From Mycobacterium sp. IS-3022 (GTDB lineage Bacteria; Actinomycetota; Actinomycetes; Mycobacteriales; Mycobacteriaceae): 64,000 nt of DNA. The notes under the pieces are model-generated. The model was given only the letters and a program-made list of their open reading frames with translations. It was not told the DNA's origin and made no database searches. The stretch covers positions 62,001-126,000 of the forward strand of contig NZ_LQIN01000023.1 of the NCBI RefSeq assembly GCF_001500065.1, given 5' to 3'. The position numbers were made by a program, and so were the translations under genes. This document shows, piece by piece, positions 7,974 through 16,920 of this stretch; position 1 is the stretch's first letter; each line of letters opens with the position of its first letter.

Positions 7974-9086
7974 ATGTCGTACGAGAGCAGCGCAGAGCCG
8001 ATCAAGTTCGGCTACCTGATGGACTTCAAGCTCCCGGATCTGTATCCGCAGGAGATGAAGGAGGATCTGTCGAACCCCTTCGAGTTGATCTTCGCCGATG
8101 CCGTCGAAGAGGGCGTGATCGACCGGCCGATCCAGATCATTTACAAAGAAGTGGAAGGACTGCCGAAGGGATCGGTCAAGGCGGTCATCGACGCATACGG
8201 CGAGCTGGTCGACGAGGGGTGTCTCGCGGTCTTCGGCCCGCACATCACCGACAACTGTGTTCCGACGCGGGAGGCGATCGAGGACCGGTTCAAGGTGCCT
8301 GCGCTCAGCGTGACGGGCAGCGACGCGTGGCTCGGCGAGTGGACCTTCTCGTTCCCGCAGGGGTCGCTGACCGACGAACCGATCTTCTGGGCGGACCTGC
8401 TCGCCAAGGGTGGGCACTTCGAAGTCGGTGTCCTCATGGAGCAGTCGCTGGTCGGGGAGACGTATGTCAAGAATTTCCGAAGGGCGTGTCGTCGTAAGGG
8501 CATCCGTATCGTCGCCGAAGCGGCGATCGCGCAGACCGCGCAGGATGTGTCCGAGGCGGTGCGAACGCTTCACGAGGCCAAGGCTCAGGCCATCGTGCAC
8601 GCGGGGTTCGGGTTCGGCATCGTCTTCGTCAATCCCGCACTCGAGGAGCTGGGTTGGGATCCGCCGCGGTTCACGAGCACCGCGTTCCAGAACGCGTGGA
8701 TCAACCCGATCATGTGGAACGCGTTCATGGGCTGGACCGGTGTCGACCAGTACGACGAGGGAAATCCGGTCGGCCAGCGCTTCCTCGACAAGTACCAACA
8801 GAAGTTCGGTCGCCGCCCCGAATATTGCGTGCCGGTGGTGAACTGCGATGTCGCGACCGCGTTGCTTCGCGCCTGCACCGACGCTCATCCGTTGAGTCCG
8901 CGCGGAGTGAAAGAAGCGCTGGAGCGGGTGAAGATGATGCCCGCCGCGGCGGGGGCGCCCGGCACCCGGGTGTCGTTCGGCAACTGGACACGACGCGCAT
9001 GGATGGGCGCCGGCTACCTCGTCGCCCGTCGGCTCGACGCCGACGGCGTCAACTCCCATCTCGTCGATCGATTCGGTGAGGAGTGA
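7974..9086 (+). CDS. Periplasmic-binding-protein-like (type I) protein lacking a signal peptide
   Basis: 370 residues resembling the substrate-binding subunits of branched-chain amino acid (LivJ-type) ABC transporters. The opening strand IKFGYLMDF, the AVFGPHITDN stretch and EVGVLMEQSLVGETYVKNF fit the type I binding fold. The N-terminus (MSYESSAEPIKFG) has no signal peptide, lipobox or hydrophobic segment, and no permease or ATPase gene is nearby. The protein therefore probably stays in the cytoplasm and may sense or hold a pathway metabolite. A GGAGG site precedes ATG 7974. It is followed after 6 bp by the AveC-like gene, so the two are co-transcribed. Confidence 0.8.
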   Translation: MSYESSAEPIKFGYLMDFKLPDLYPQEMKEDLSNPFELIFADAVEEGVIDRPIQIIYKEVEGLPKGSVKAVIDAYGELVDEGCLAVFGPHITDNCVPTREAIEDRFKVPALSVTGSDAWLGEWTFSFPQGSLTDEPIFWADLLAKGGHFEVGVLMEQSLVGETYVKNFRRACRRKGIRIVAEAAIAQTAQDVSEAVRTLHEAKAQAIVHAGFGFGIVFVNPALEELGWDPPRFTSTAFQNAWINPIMWNAFMGWTGVDQYDEGNPVGQRFLDKYQQKFGRRPEYCVPVVNCDVATALLRACTDAHPLSPRGVKEALERVKMMPAAAGAPGTRVSFGNWTRRAWMGAGYLVARRLDADGVNSHLVDRFGEE

Positions 9087-9092
9087 TCGCCG

Positions 9093-10226
9093 ATGGCAAC
9101 GCAGGAAACAACGCCGGCGCCGGAAAGGCCTGCGGCTGAGGAGAAACGCGGCTCGTGGCAGGCGGCGGTGTGGATCGCCGTCGCCCTCGTACTGCTTGTT
9201 CTGATCGCGGTCAACGCGCGCCAAGGCGCGGTGTCACCCCGCATTCGCAATCCCGCCGTCGAAGGGGCGCCGCGCCCGGTCGAGCCTCTGTTCGGCTATG
9301 ACAACTGGCTCGACCTGTTCCAGATCTTCACGATCATCTCGATGTCGATCATCATCGTCGTGTACGTGGTGGCCTGGCGCCGCTATGGCGCTCACCCCGT
9401 GCTGCTGATGGGCATCGTCACGACGTTGATCGTCTGGCAGGACCCGATCATGAACTGGTCGCCGTTCGCGGTGTACAACCCCGAGTTGTGGCACTGGCCC
9501 GAAGACTGGCCGCTGGTGTCGATCTCGCCCACGGTGGAACCGTTCCTGGTGATCGGCTACATCATGTTCTATCTGGGACCGTACTTCCCGGCTATCTGGA
9601 TTCTGCGCAAATTGCAGGCCAAGCGTGGCCCGGAGGCGTTCGTGTGGCGTCATCCGCTGATCAGCATGGCCTTGCTGATCCTGCCCCTCGGCATCCTCAT
9701 CGACGCGATGTTGGAGATCACGTTGGTGCGCACGGGCTTCTACATCTACTCGCAGGTTCCCCCGTTCGGTTCGGTGTTTGTCGGTGAGACGTACCAGTTC
9801 CCATTCATCTGGGAAACGGTGATGGTGACGTTCGTGATGGTTCCCGCCGGTGTGCTGCTCTACCGCGACGACACCGGGCGCACCGTCGCCGAGAAACTGG
9901 CTCAGCGCGCTCGCATCTTCGCCGGCCGCCCGGCGTTGGGCATGTTCGTGGTGATGTTCGTGATCATCAACCTGGCCTACTTCGCGTACGGCACCGGTTT
10001 TGCGATTCTCAAGTGGACGCGCGTCTCCACCTCTGTCGCCTGCCCTTGGCCGTACCCAGAGGCCAAAGTCTATGACCCGCAGGGCTTCTACGAGGAGAAC
10101 GGCCACCCAGGCCCCTATTCGGTCGGTATCTGGTCGACGTGGATGAGCATGCAACCCGACGGCAGGCCCGATGTCGAGTTGGGGTCAAGGAGCGACCGCT
10201 GTGCACCGGATACCCCCGATGGCTGA
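9093..10226 (+). CDS. AveC-family (spirocyclase-like) membrane protein
   Basis: 377 residues with about seven hydrophobic helices, among them AAVWIAVALVLLVLIAV (residues about 24-41), FTIISMSIIIVVYVVAW (about 80-97) and LGMFVVMFVIINLAYFAY near the end. The sequence pattern (WQDPIMNWSPFAVYNP, PTVEPFLVIGY, ETYQFPFIWE) fits the AveC-like family. Streptomyces AveC acts in spiroketal formation and dehydration of avermectin. Mycobacterial members are widespread and have no proven substrate. Its place among P450, SDR and ALDH genes suggests processing or passage of a hydrophobic intermediate in the membrane. The 3' end overlaps the next SDR start by 26 bp. Confidence 0.75.
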   Translation: MATQETTPAPERPAAEEKRGSWQAAVWIAVALVLLVLIAVNARQGAVSPRIRNPAVEGAPRPVEPLFGYDNWLDLFQIFTIISMSIIIVVYVVAWRRYGAHPVLLMGIVTTLIVWQDPIMNWSPFAVYNPELWHWPEDWPLVSISPTVEPFLVIGYIMFYLGPYFPAIWILRKLQAKRGPEAFVWRHPLISMALLILPLGILIDAMLEITLVRTGFYIYSQVPPFGSVFVGETYQFPFIWETVMVTFVMVPAGVLLYRDDTGRTVAEKLAQRARIFAGRPALGMFVVMFVIINLAYFAYGTGFAILKWTRVSTSVACPWPYPEAKVYDPQGFYEENGHPGPYSVGIWSTWMSMQPDGRPDVELGSRSDRCAPDTPDG

Positions 10227-11109
10227 ACCGCGCAGCGTCGTCATCACCGGCGCGTCGAGGGGTCTTGGCTTCGCGTCCGCGACGCACCTCCACCGACAGG
10301 GGTGGCGCGTCGTCGCCGCAATGCGATCGGCCGACACCGGCATCAAGGCGCTTCGCGAGGCGACCGGCGCGGGCGAGGATGACCCACGCCTGATCTGCGT
10401 TCCCGTGGACCTCACCGTCCCGGCATCGATTACCGCGGCCGCGGCGGCCATCCAGGAAGCCGTCGGTGCGCCATACGCTTTGGTGCACAACGCGGGCATT
10501 TCCGCGGCGGGCATGGTCGAGGAGACGCCGACCGATCTATGGCAGCGGATGTTCGCCACCAACATCTTCGGGCCCGTGCTGTTGACCAAGGAGCTGCTGC
10601 CGTCGATGCGGGCGGCCGGGGCCGGGCGAATCGTGCTGGTGTCCAGTCAGGGCGGCGTGCGCGGAATGCCTGCCACCGCGCCGTATTCCGCGGTCAAGGG
10701 CGCCCTCGAGAGGTGGGGCGAGTCGATGGCGGGAGAGGTGGCACCGTTCGGCATCGGCGTGACGATCATCGTCACGGGCACCTACGACACCGAGATCATC
10801 ACCGACGCGGGCACCACCGACTGTCGTGACCTCGACGGCCCGTACGCCCGCCACCATCAGACCATGGACAAACGGGGACGCGCCGCGATGCGGATGGCCG
10901 CCCGGTCTCCGGATAAGTTCGCCGCGGGCTTGGCGAAGGCGCTCGACAGCAGGAAACCGTTCGTCAAGACGGCGGTCGGGCCTGATGCGCGAATGCTGTT
11001 GATCGCCAACAGAATACTTCCCTCGGCCGGCTTGCATCAGATGACCCGGCTGATGATGGGCATCCCGCGGTTCGGCGCACTACGGCCAGGAGGCAGCATC
11101 GGTGGCTGA
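10201..11109 (+). CDS. Short-chain dehydrogenase/reductase (SDR)
   Basis: About 302 residues. The cofactor loop VVITGASRGLG, the NAG motif (HNAGIS), the serine strand VLVSSQGG and the catalytic YSAVK are all present. GTG 10201 is chosen because AAGGAG lies 8 nt upstream; ATG 10219 is the alternative and would only remove six residues. The gene overlaps both neighbours, which indicates translational coupling. It probably oxidises or reduces a hydroxyl/ketone of the cluster substrate with NAD(P). Confidence 0.9.
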   Translation: MHRIPPMAEPRSVVITGASRGLGFASATHLHRQGWRVVAAMRSADTGIKALREATGAGEDDPRLICVPVDLTVPASITAAAAAIQEAVGAPYALVHNAGISAAGMVEETPTDLWQRMFATNIFGPVLLTKELLPSMRAAGAGRIVLVSSQGGVRGMPATAPYSAVKGALERWGESMAGEVAPFGIGVTIIVTGTYDTEIITDAGTTDCRDLDGPYARHHQTMDKRGRAAMRMAARSPDKFAAGLAKALDSRKPFVKTAVGPDARMLLIANRILPSAGLHQMTRLMMGIPRFGALRPGGSIGG

Positions 11110-12586
11110 CACACCAGCAGTCCGTTTCGAAGCGAAGATGATGATCGACGGCAAGCTCGTCGATGGACGCGCGGGCACGTTCACCAACATAAACCCCGCG
11201 ACCGAGGAAGTGCTCGGCGAGGTCGCCGACGCGTCGAAGGCCGATATGCACCGCGCGATCGACGCGGCCCGACGTGCGTTCGACGAGACGGACTGGGCCA
11301 CGAATCACGCGTTCCGGCAACGGTGCCTGCTGCAATTGCAGGAGGCGCTGGAAGCCGAGCAGGAGGAGCTTCGCGAGGAACTCATTCTCGAGGTCGGGTG
11401 CCCACGAGCCATCACCCACGGTCCTGCGCTGGATGCACCGCTTTCGGATGCGCTGAGATACCCCGCCAGGCTGATCGACGAATACCCCTGGGAGACCTCA
11501 CTCGGCGACACCGTGGTGTCGGTCACCGGCGTCAACACCACCCGCAAGGTATGGCGCGAGCCCGTCGGTGTGGTCGGGGCGATCGTGCCGTGGAACTTCC
11601 CGTTCGAGGTGACCATCCAGAAGATCGGCCAGGCTCTGGGAACAGGGTGCACCGTCGTTCTCAAGCCGGCACCGAACACGCCGTACAACGCCACCCGGCT
11701 GGGCAGGTTGATCGCCGAGAGCACCGATATCCCACCAGGTGTCGTCAACGTCGTCACCGCTTCGGATCATTTCGTCGGTGAGGAACTCACCCTGTCACCG
11801 AAGGTCGACCTGATCTCGTTCACCGGATCGACGGTGGTCGGGCAGCGGATCATGGAAAAGGGTGCCGCGACGATGAAGCGCCTGTTCCTGGAACTCGGCG
11901 GCAAGTCCGCCACCATCGTTCTGGAGGACGCTGATTTCGCGGTCGGCTGCATGATGGGTATCGCCCCGTGTATGCATGCCGGCCAGGGGTGTGCCAACCC
12001 GACCCGCTTGCTGCTTCCGCGGACCCGATACGACGAGGGCGTCGAGATCCTCAGGGGCATCTACGAAGGTGTCGCGGCCGGCGATCCACAGGATCCGGCG
12101 ACCTTGTGCGGCCCCGTCATCTCAGACAAACAACGCAGTCGCATTCGGGGCTACATCCAGAAGGGGATCGACGAAGGGGCGACCCTGCTTGTCGGCGGCG
12201 CCGAGTCTCCCGAGGGTATGGAGAAGGGATTCTTCGTCAAACCAACACTTTTCGTCGGTGTGGACAATTCGATGACCATCGCTCAGGAGGAAATCTTCGG
12301 GCCCGTGCTGTCGGTGATCCCTTACGACGACGAGGACGATGCGGTACGCATCGCCAACGACAGCCCGTTCGGTCTGGCCGGCAATGTCATGGCGGGCAGT
12401 CTGGACCGTGCGCTTTCCGTGGCGAAGCGGCTACGCGCAGGTTTCATCGGTTTGAACGGCACAGCCGGATACGGCGCCGATACCCCGTTCGGCGGGTACA
12501 AGGCGAGCGGTGTCGGTCGGCAGAACGGTGTTGCCGGTTTCGACCAGTACACCGAGATCAAGTCCGTCGCTTACCCGGCCTGCTGA
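11102..12586 (+). CDS. Aldehyde dehydrogenase (NAD(P)+)
   Basis: A complete 494-residue ALDH. The NAD-binding stretch VPWNFPFEV, the general-base motif LELGGKSA (Glu about 264) and the catalytic cysteine in GQGCANPTR (about 297) are in the normal spacing. It converts an aldehyde to the carboxylic acid. GTG 11102 has AGGAGG 8 nt upstream and overlaps the SDR gene by 8 bp, so SDR-to-ALDH looks like a coupled alcohol-to-acid oxidation. It is related to, but clearly different from, the second ALDH at about 49 kb. Confidence 0.95.
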   Translation: MADTPAVRFEAKMMIDGKLVDGRAGTFTNINPATEEVLGEVADASKADMHRAIDAARRAFDETDWATNHAFRQRCLLQLQEALEAEQEELREELILEVGCPRAITHGPALDAPLSDALRYPARLIDEYPWETSLGDTVVSVTGVNTTRKVWREPVGVVGAIVPWNFPFEVTIQKIGQALGTGCTVVLKPAPNTPYNATRLGRLIAESTDIPPGVVNVVTASDHFVGEELTLSPKVDLISFTGSTVVGQRIMEKGAATMKRLFLELGGKSATIVLEDADFAVGCMMGIAPCMHAGQGCANPTRLLLPRTRYDEGVEILRGIYEGVAAGDPQDPATLCGPVISDKQRSRIRGYIQKGIDEGATLLVGGAESPEGMEKGFFVKPTLFVGVDNSMTIAQEEIFGPVLSVIPYDDEDDAVRIANDSPFGLAGNVMAGSLDRALSVAKRLRAGFIGLNGTAGYGADTPFGGYKASGVGRQNGVAGFDQYTEIKSVAYPAC

Positions 12587-12629
12587 CGAGCGCTCGCGCG
12601 AGGAACAACAGGACCCGAAGGAGGATTTC

Positions 12630-13883
12630 GTGCACCAGCTATTCGATGATCTCGAGGACTTCGGGGAGTTCGACGACTTCGTGTCCGGCGATGTCCGCGA
12701 TCCGTATACCGAACTTGCGAGGCTGCGCCGGGAAGAGCCGATCCAGAAGATCGAGATCCCGGGTATTCCCGGGCAAGAGGGCAAGCCCATCGTCATGGTG
12801 TACCGCTATGAAGAGGCGCAGCAGATGCTTCGGGACAACGAGACGTTCTCGTCCTCGATCATCATTCAGGCGTTCGGCGACGTTTTCGGCAAGTATGTGA
12901 TGCTCGGCATGGATGAACCCGTGCACGGCAGGCATCGGGCGCTGGTGGCAAAAGCGTTCTCCCAGAAGGCGTTGGCGCGCTGGGAAGGTGAGCTGGTGAC
13001 CACGATCGGCAACGCGCTGATCGACCGCTTCGCGGACCGCGGCAGCGCGGATCTGGTCAAGGAATTCACCTTCCCGTATCCGACGCTGATCATCGCCGGG
13101 TTGCTCGGTCTTCCCCAGAAGGATTACGCGCAGTTCCAGAAGTGGTCGATCTCGCTGCTGTCGTTCACCGTGAATCCCGAACGTGGCCGCGAAGCCTCGC
13201 ACGCGCTGGCGGAGTACTTCGCCCCGATTCTCGTCGCGCGCCGCGAGGAACCGCGCGACGACCTGATCAGCGGGCTGGCGGCGGCGGAGATCGACGGGGA
13301 GAAGCTCTCGGACGAGGAGATCTTCTCTTTCCTCCGCCTACTGTTGCCCGCCGGTGTCGAGACGACCTACCGGTCGCTGGGCAATCTCCTGTTCGCCCTG
13401 CTGTCAAACCCCGAACAGCTCGAGGCGGTCCGCAACGATCGCTCGCTGATTCCGCAGGCGATCGAAGAAGGCGTCCGGTGGGAACCTCCGCTGATCATGA
13501 TCACCCGCGTGGCAAACCGCGACACTGAACTGGGCGGCGTGCAGATTCCCGAAGGGTCGTCGGTCATGCCGGTGCTCGGCGCGGCGAACCGGCAGGAGGA
13601 ACGCTTCCCCGACCCCGACCGGTTCGACATCTTCCGCGAGGCCAAGGCCAACATCGGTTGGGGCCACGGCGTTCACGTCTGCCTCGGCATGCATCTGGCC
13701 CGGCTCGAGATGCGCGTGGCGCTCAACCTGTTGTTCGACCGCCTGCCGAATCTGCGTTTGGACCCCGACGCCGAAGACCCGTACATCCGCGGTCAGGCGT
13801 TCCGCTCGCCGACTTCCGTTCCGGTTGTCTTCGACCCGGCTGGCCGAGCCGGCGATTCGACATCGGTGAGGAGCACTTCGTGA
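12630..13883 (+). CDS. Cytochrome P450 monooxygenase
   Basis: 417 residues from GTG 12630, which has an AAGGAGG ribosome site 5 nt upstream. The I-helix is LLPAGVETTYRS (the usual AGxET/DT). The heme loop WGHGVHVCLGMHLAR has tryptophan where most P450s have phenylalanine; the heme cysteine is about residue 351. The K-helix region is EEGVRWEPP, a weak form of ExxR (E-G-V-R). It follows the ALDH gene by 43 bp and overlaps the next P450 by the GTGA tetranucleotide, so the two P450s are made together. Confidence 0.93.
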   Translation: MHQLFDDLEDFGEFDDFVSGDVRDPYTELARLRREEPIQKIEIPGIPGQEGKPIVMVYRYEEAQQMLRDNETFSSSIIIQAFGDVFGKYVMLGMDEPVHGRHRALVAKAFSQKALARWEGELVTTIGNALIDRFADRGSADLVKEFTFPYPTLIIAGLLGLPQKDYAQFQKWSISLLSFTVNPERGREASHALAEYFAPILVARREEPRDDLISGLAAAEIDGEKLSDEEIFSFLRLLLPAGVETTYRSLGNLLFALLSNPEQLEAVRNDRSLIPQAIEEGVRWEPPLIMITRVANRDTELGGVQIPEGSSVMPVLGAANRQEERFPDPDRFDIFREAKANIGWGHGVHVCLGMHLARLEMRVALNLLFDRLPNLRLDPDAEDPYIRGQAFRSPTSVPVVFDPAGRAGDSTSVRSTS

Positions 13884-15148
13884 CCGACTTCGAGACCGTG
13901 GACTTCTTCACCGATGAATCCCTTGTGCCCGACCCGTACCCCTACTTCGACCATCTGCGATCGAAATGTCCGGTGGCCAGGGCCACCCCGTTCAATGTGC
14001 TGGCCGTCACCGGTTATGACGAGGCGCTGGCTGTCTACAAAGACCCGGCGTTCTCGTCGTGCGTGTCGGTCGCCGGGCCGTTCTCCGGTATGCCCTTCGG
14101 GCCCGGCGAAACCGACGACGTCACGGAGCTGATCGAGAAGCATCGCGACGCCGTGCCGATGGCCGAACACATCACGTCACAGGATCCACCGCTGCACACC
14201 CGCACGCGCGGCTTGCTGAACAAGCTGATCACACCTAAGCGCCTCAAGGAGAACGAGGACTTCATGTGGCGCCTGGCCGATCAACAACTCGACAAGTTCA
14301 TTGAAAAGGGCGGTTGTGAGTTCCTCGGCGATTACGCAAAACCGTTCTCCCTCTTGGTCATCGCCGACCTGCTCGGTGTGCCACAGGAGGATCACGACGA
14401 GTTCAAGGCGGTGTTCGCGCTCGAGACCGTCGGTGAGTTGGGCAAGGATGCGCCCACGTCCCACAATCCGCTGCAGTGGCTCAACGACAAGTTCTACACC
14501 TATATCGAAGACCGAAGACGCTCACCGCGCGAGGACGTACTGACCGAGCTCGCACAGGCCAAGCACGAAGACGGGTCGACGCCCGACATCGAGGATGTCA
14601 TGAATCTGTCGACCTTTCTGTTCGCTGCAGGCACCGAGACAACGACGAAGCTGGTCAGCTCGGCAGTCCGATTCATCGGTGACAACGAGGGATTCGAGGT
14701 GGAGCTGCGCGACGACCGCAGCAAGATCCCGGCATTCCTGGAAGAGACGCTGCGGATGGAAAGCCCGGTGAAGTCGCACTTCCGGATGGCGCGCACGACG
14801 ACGAAGGTCGGCGATGTCGAGGTGCCTGCGGGGACGACGGTCATGCTGCTGCCGGGGGCCTGCAACCGCGATGAACGGAAGTTCCCCGACCCCAATACGT
14901 TCCGGGCGGACCGCCCGAATGTGCGGGAGCAGATCGCTTTCATCCGGGGGGTGCACAGCTGCCCCGGAGCGCCGCTGGCTCGCGCCGAAGGACGGATCTC
15001 GTTGAACAGGATCCTCGACCGGATGAGCGATATCACGATCTCCGCCGAGCACCACGGCCCGGCAGGCAACCGCAGTTACACCTACGAGCCGACGTTCATC
15101 ATGCGTGGGCTCAGCGAACTGCACATCACCTTCACACCGATCGCCTGA
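13880..15148 (+). CDS. Cytochrome P450 monooxygenase
   Basis: 422 residues from GTG 13880, which overlaps the stop of the previous P450 (GTGA). Motifs: I-helix FAAGTETTTKL, K-helix EETLR, and heme loop FIRGVHSCPGAPLAR with the cysteine at about residue 361. The proline after the cysteine replaces the usual leucine. This branch of P450s is common in mycobacterial and rhodococcal catabolic clusters, but the substrate is not known here. The tandem arrangement suggests two sequential oxidations of one substrate. Confidence 0.93.
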   Translation: MTDFETVDFFTDESLVPDPYPYFDHLRSKCPVARATPFNVLAVTGYDEALAVYKDPAFSSCVSVAGPFSGMPFGPGETDDVTELIEKHRDAVPMAEHITSQDPPLHTRTRGLLNKLITPKRLKENEDFMWRLADQQLDKFIEKGGCEFLGDYAKPFSLLVIADLLGVPQEDHDEFKAVFALETVGELGKDAPTSHNPLQWLNDKFYTYIEDRRRSPREDVLTELAQAKHEDGSTPDIEDVMNLSTFLFAAGTETTTKLVSSAVRFIGDNEGFEVELRDDRSKIPAFLEETLRMESPVKSHFRMARTTTKVGDVEVPAGTTVMLLPGACNRDERKFPDPNTFRADRPNVREQIAFIRGVHSCPGAPLARAEGRISLNRILDRMSDITISAEHHGPAGNRSYTYEPTFIMRGLSELHITFTPIA

Positions 15149-15170
15149 CGCGGGCGAAAAGGAGCGCGAA

Positions 15171-16049
15171 ATGGCTGGAAAGCTCGACGGCAAGGTGGCT
15201 TTCATCACCGGTGCGGCGCGTGGTCAAGGCCGCGCGCACGCGATCGCGATGGCGAAGGAGGGCGCCGACATCATCGCGGTCGACATCTGCCGCGACATCC
15301 CGTCGAATCCGTATCCGCTCGCCACACCCGAGGATCTCGCCGAAACCGAGCGCGCGGTCAAGGAGATCGGACGGCGCATCGTCGCGCGGGTCGCCGACGT
15401 CCGTGAGCGCCACGAACTGCGCGATGCCGTCGAGGCGGGCGTCGCCGATCTCGGCAGGATTGACATCGTCGTGGCGAATGCGGGCATTCTGCCGATGGCC
15501 ATGGGCAATCCCGATCCCATGGGGTTCGTCGACGCGTCCGACGTCGATCTGGTGGGCGTGATGAACACGGTTGCGGTGGCCATCCCGCATCTACCCGACG
15601 GTGCATCGATCATCGTGACGGGATCCACGGCGGGAATGATCCGAGGTACCACCACAAGCCCGGACATGGGGCCGGGCGGCGCCGGCTACGGGTGGAGCAA
15701 GCGCGTCGTGATCGAGTACGTCGAGGAGATGAGCCTGCACCTGGCGCCGAGGATGATTCGCGTCAACGCGATCCATCCGACGAACTGCAACACACATCTG
15801 CTGCAGAACGAAGGCATGTACGGAGTCTTCCGGCCCGACCTCATCGCCGAGGGCAAGAAACCGACACGTGAGGAGGCCGAACCGCTGTTCTCGATCTTCC
15901 AGGCGATGCCGATTCCGTACATCGAGCCGGAGGACATGGCGAATCTCGGGGTGTTCCTCGCCAGTGACGACAGCCGTTACATAACCGGCCAGCAGATCCG
16001 CGTCGACGCGGGGTCACTCCTGAAGTGGCCCAACGGGCCCGGCGGTTAA
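15171..16049 (+). CDS. Mycofactocin-type SDR oxidoreductase
   Basis: 292 residues from ATG 15171 with an AAAAGGAG site. The loop ITGAARGQGRAHA, the long insertion after the second strand (DICRDIPSNPYPLATPEDLAET) and the active site GYGWSK are the features of the mycofactocin-coupled SDR subfamily. Those enzymes carry a tightly held NAD and pass electrons to the peptide-derived cofactor mycofactocin instead of releasing NADH. It ends the plus-strand run of the left cluster. It most likely oxidises a secondary alcohol produced by the P450s. Confidence 0.9.
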   Translation: MAGKLDGKVAFITGAARGQGRAHAIAMAKEGADIIAVDICRDIPSNPYPLATPEDLAETERAVKEIGRRIVARVADVRERHELRDAVEAGVADLGRIDIVVANAGILPMAMGNPDPMGFVDASDVDLVGVMNTVAVAIPHLPDGASIIVTGSTAGMIRGTTTSPDMGPGGAGYGWSKRVVIEYVEEMSLHLAPRMIRVNAIHPTNCNTHLLQNEGMYGVFRPDLIAEGKKPTREEAEPLFSIFQAMPIPYIEPEDMANLGVFLASDDSRYITGQQIRVDAGSLLKWPNGPGG

Positions 16050-16061
16050 GCGGGGCGAAAG

Positions 16062-16724
16062 CTACGGTCGGTGCAGGAAGCCGTGCAGGATCGCCTGGAC
16101 GAGTTCGTCGACGATCGCCTCCCGCGCCGGCGGCTTGCTCCCGAAGAACGTCGACCGCAATGCCACCATCCCGACGATCATCGCCACGGTCGAGTGCGCC
16201 GGCAGATCCGGTTGACCCGAGTGCAATCCGCGAAGGTGCATACCCTCTGCGCTGATCTGGCCGAGCAAGGCGAGCGCGCGCCTGATGTCGGCGATGCCGG
16301 CGCCCTCGATCTCCTCGTCAGTAAGGCCGTCGGATGCGACGAGGGTGAGCAGAAGACCCTTGTGGTCGACGAGAACGTCGTAGAGGCGCCCGACGAACTG
16401 CCGCGAAAGTTCCTCTTCGTCGGTCGCCTCGGGATCGACGGCCTGCCACGTCTTGCCGAAGTCGGCGACGAAGTCGGTGAACGGCAGCACGAGCGCTTCG
16501 CGGAACAGGCCGGCCTTGGAGCCGAAGTGGCGGAACAGAAGGTACTCGGTCACGCCGGCGGCCTCGGCGATCTCACGGGTCGTCGTGGCCCGGTAGTCCC
16601 GGCGAGCGAAAAGTTCGCGGGCGGCGTCGAGCAGGAGCCGGCGCGCCTCGCCGCGGGGCCGGCGTACCGCCGCCGGCGACGCAGCGGACTGGGCCGACTT
16701 CTTGGGCGAACCTCGCGGGGGCAT
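16062..16724 (-). CDS. TetR-family transcriptional regulator
   Basis: 220 residues with a standard N-terminal TetR helix-turn-helix (TTTREIAEAAGVTEYLLFRHF, about residues 45-66) after a lysine/arginine-rich leader. It is divergent from a small membrane protein and an AveC-like gene. A strong 9-2-9 palindrome lies in the 79-bp gap, so it very likely represses that pair and itself. Its 3' end faces the mycofactocin-type SDR, 12 bp away. Confidence 0.92.
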   Translation of the reverse strand: MPPRGSPKKSAQSAASPAAVRRPRGEARRLLLDAARELFARRDYRATTTREIAEAAGVTEYLLFRHFGSKAGLFREALVLPFTDFVADFGKTWQAVDPEATDEEELSRQFVGRLYDVLVDHKGLLLTLVASDGLTDEEIEGAGIADIRRALALLGQISAEGMHLRGLHSGQPDLPAHSTVAMIVGMVALRSTFFGSKPPAREAIVDELVQAILHGFLHRP

Positions 16725-16759
16725 CGGTGATCACGATAGCGGTCCTTGACCTCGCCACT

Positions 16760-16779
16760 GTAATAGTGTGCACTATTAC
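16760..16779. promoter_or_regulatory. Operator palindrome for the adjacent TetR
   Basis: GTAATAGTG-TG-CACTATTAC has two perfect 9-bp arms around a 2-bp centre. It sits between the divergent TetR gene and the small membrane-protein/AveC pair, 36 bp upstream of the TetR start and 25 bp upstream of the plus-strand start. It is AT-rich against the GC-rich background. Confidence 0.7.
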
Positions 16780-16803
16780 CAGTCGTACGGAAGGAGTGTG
16801 GCC

Positions 16804-16920
16804 GTGGGCCAACTCATCATGCTCGGAACGCTGTTCGGGTTGATCGTCCTGATCTTCGGCTTGGTCTTCTACTTCGATCCCGAAGCTCGCGGCGCCGCGG
16901 GTGGCGATCGCGACCGATGA
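16804..16920 (+). CDS. 38-residue single-span membrane microprotein
   Basis: A GTG with AAGGAG 7 nt upstream opens a 38-codon frame. Its middle is one hydrophobic helix (LIMLGTLFGLIVLIFGLVFYF, about residues 4-24), followed by a short charged tail. The stop overlaps the start of the AveC-like gene as ATGA, so the two are translationally coupled, and the operator palindrome lies just upstream. The ribosome site, length, hydrophobic pattern and coupling together make it a likely real gene. I do not recognise a family; it may be a small partner of the AveC-like protein. Confidence 0.7.
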   Translation: MGQLIMLGTLFGLIVLIFGLVFYFDPEARGAAGGDRDR

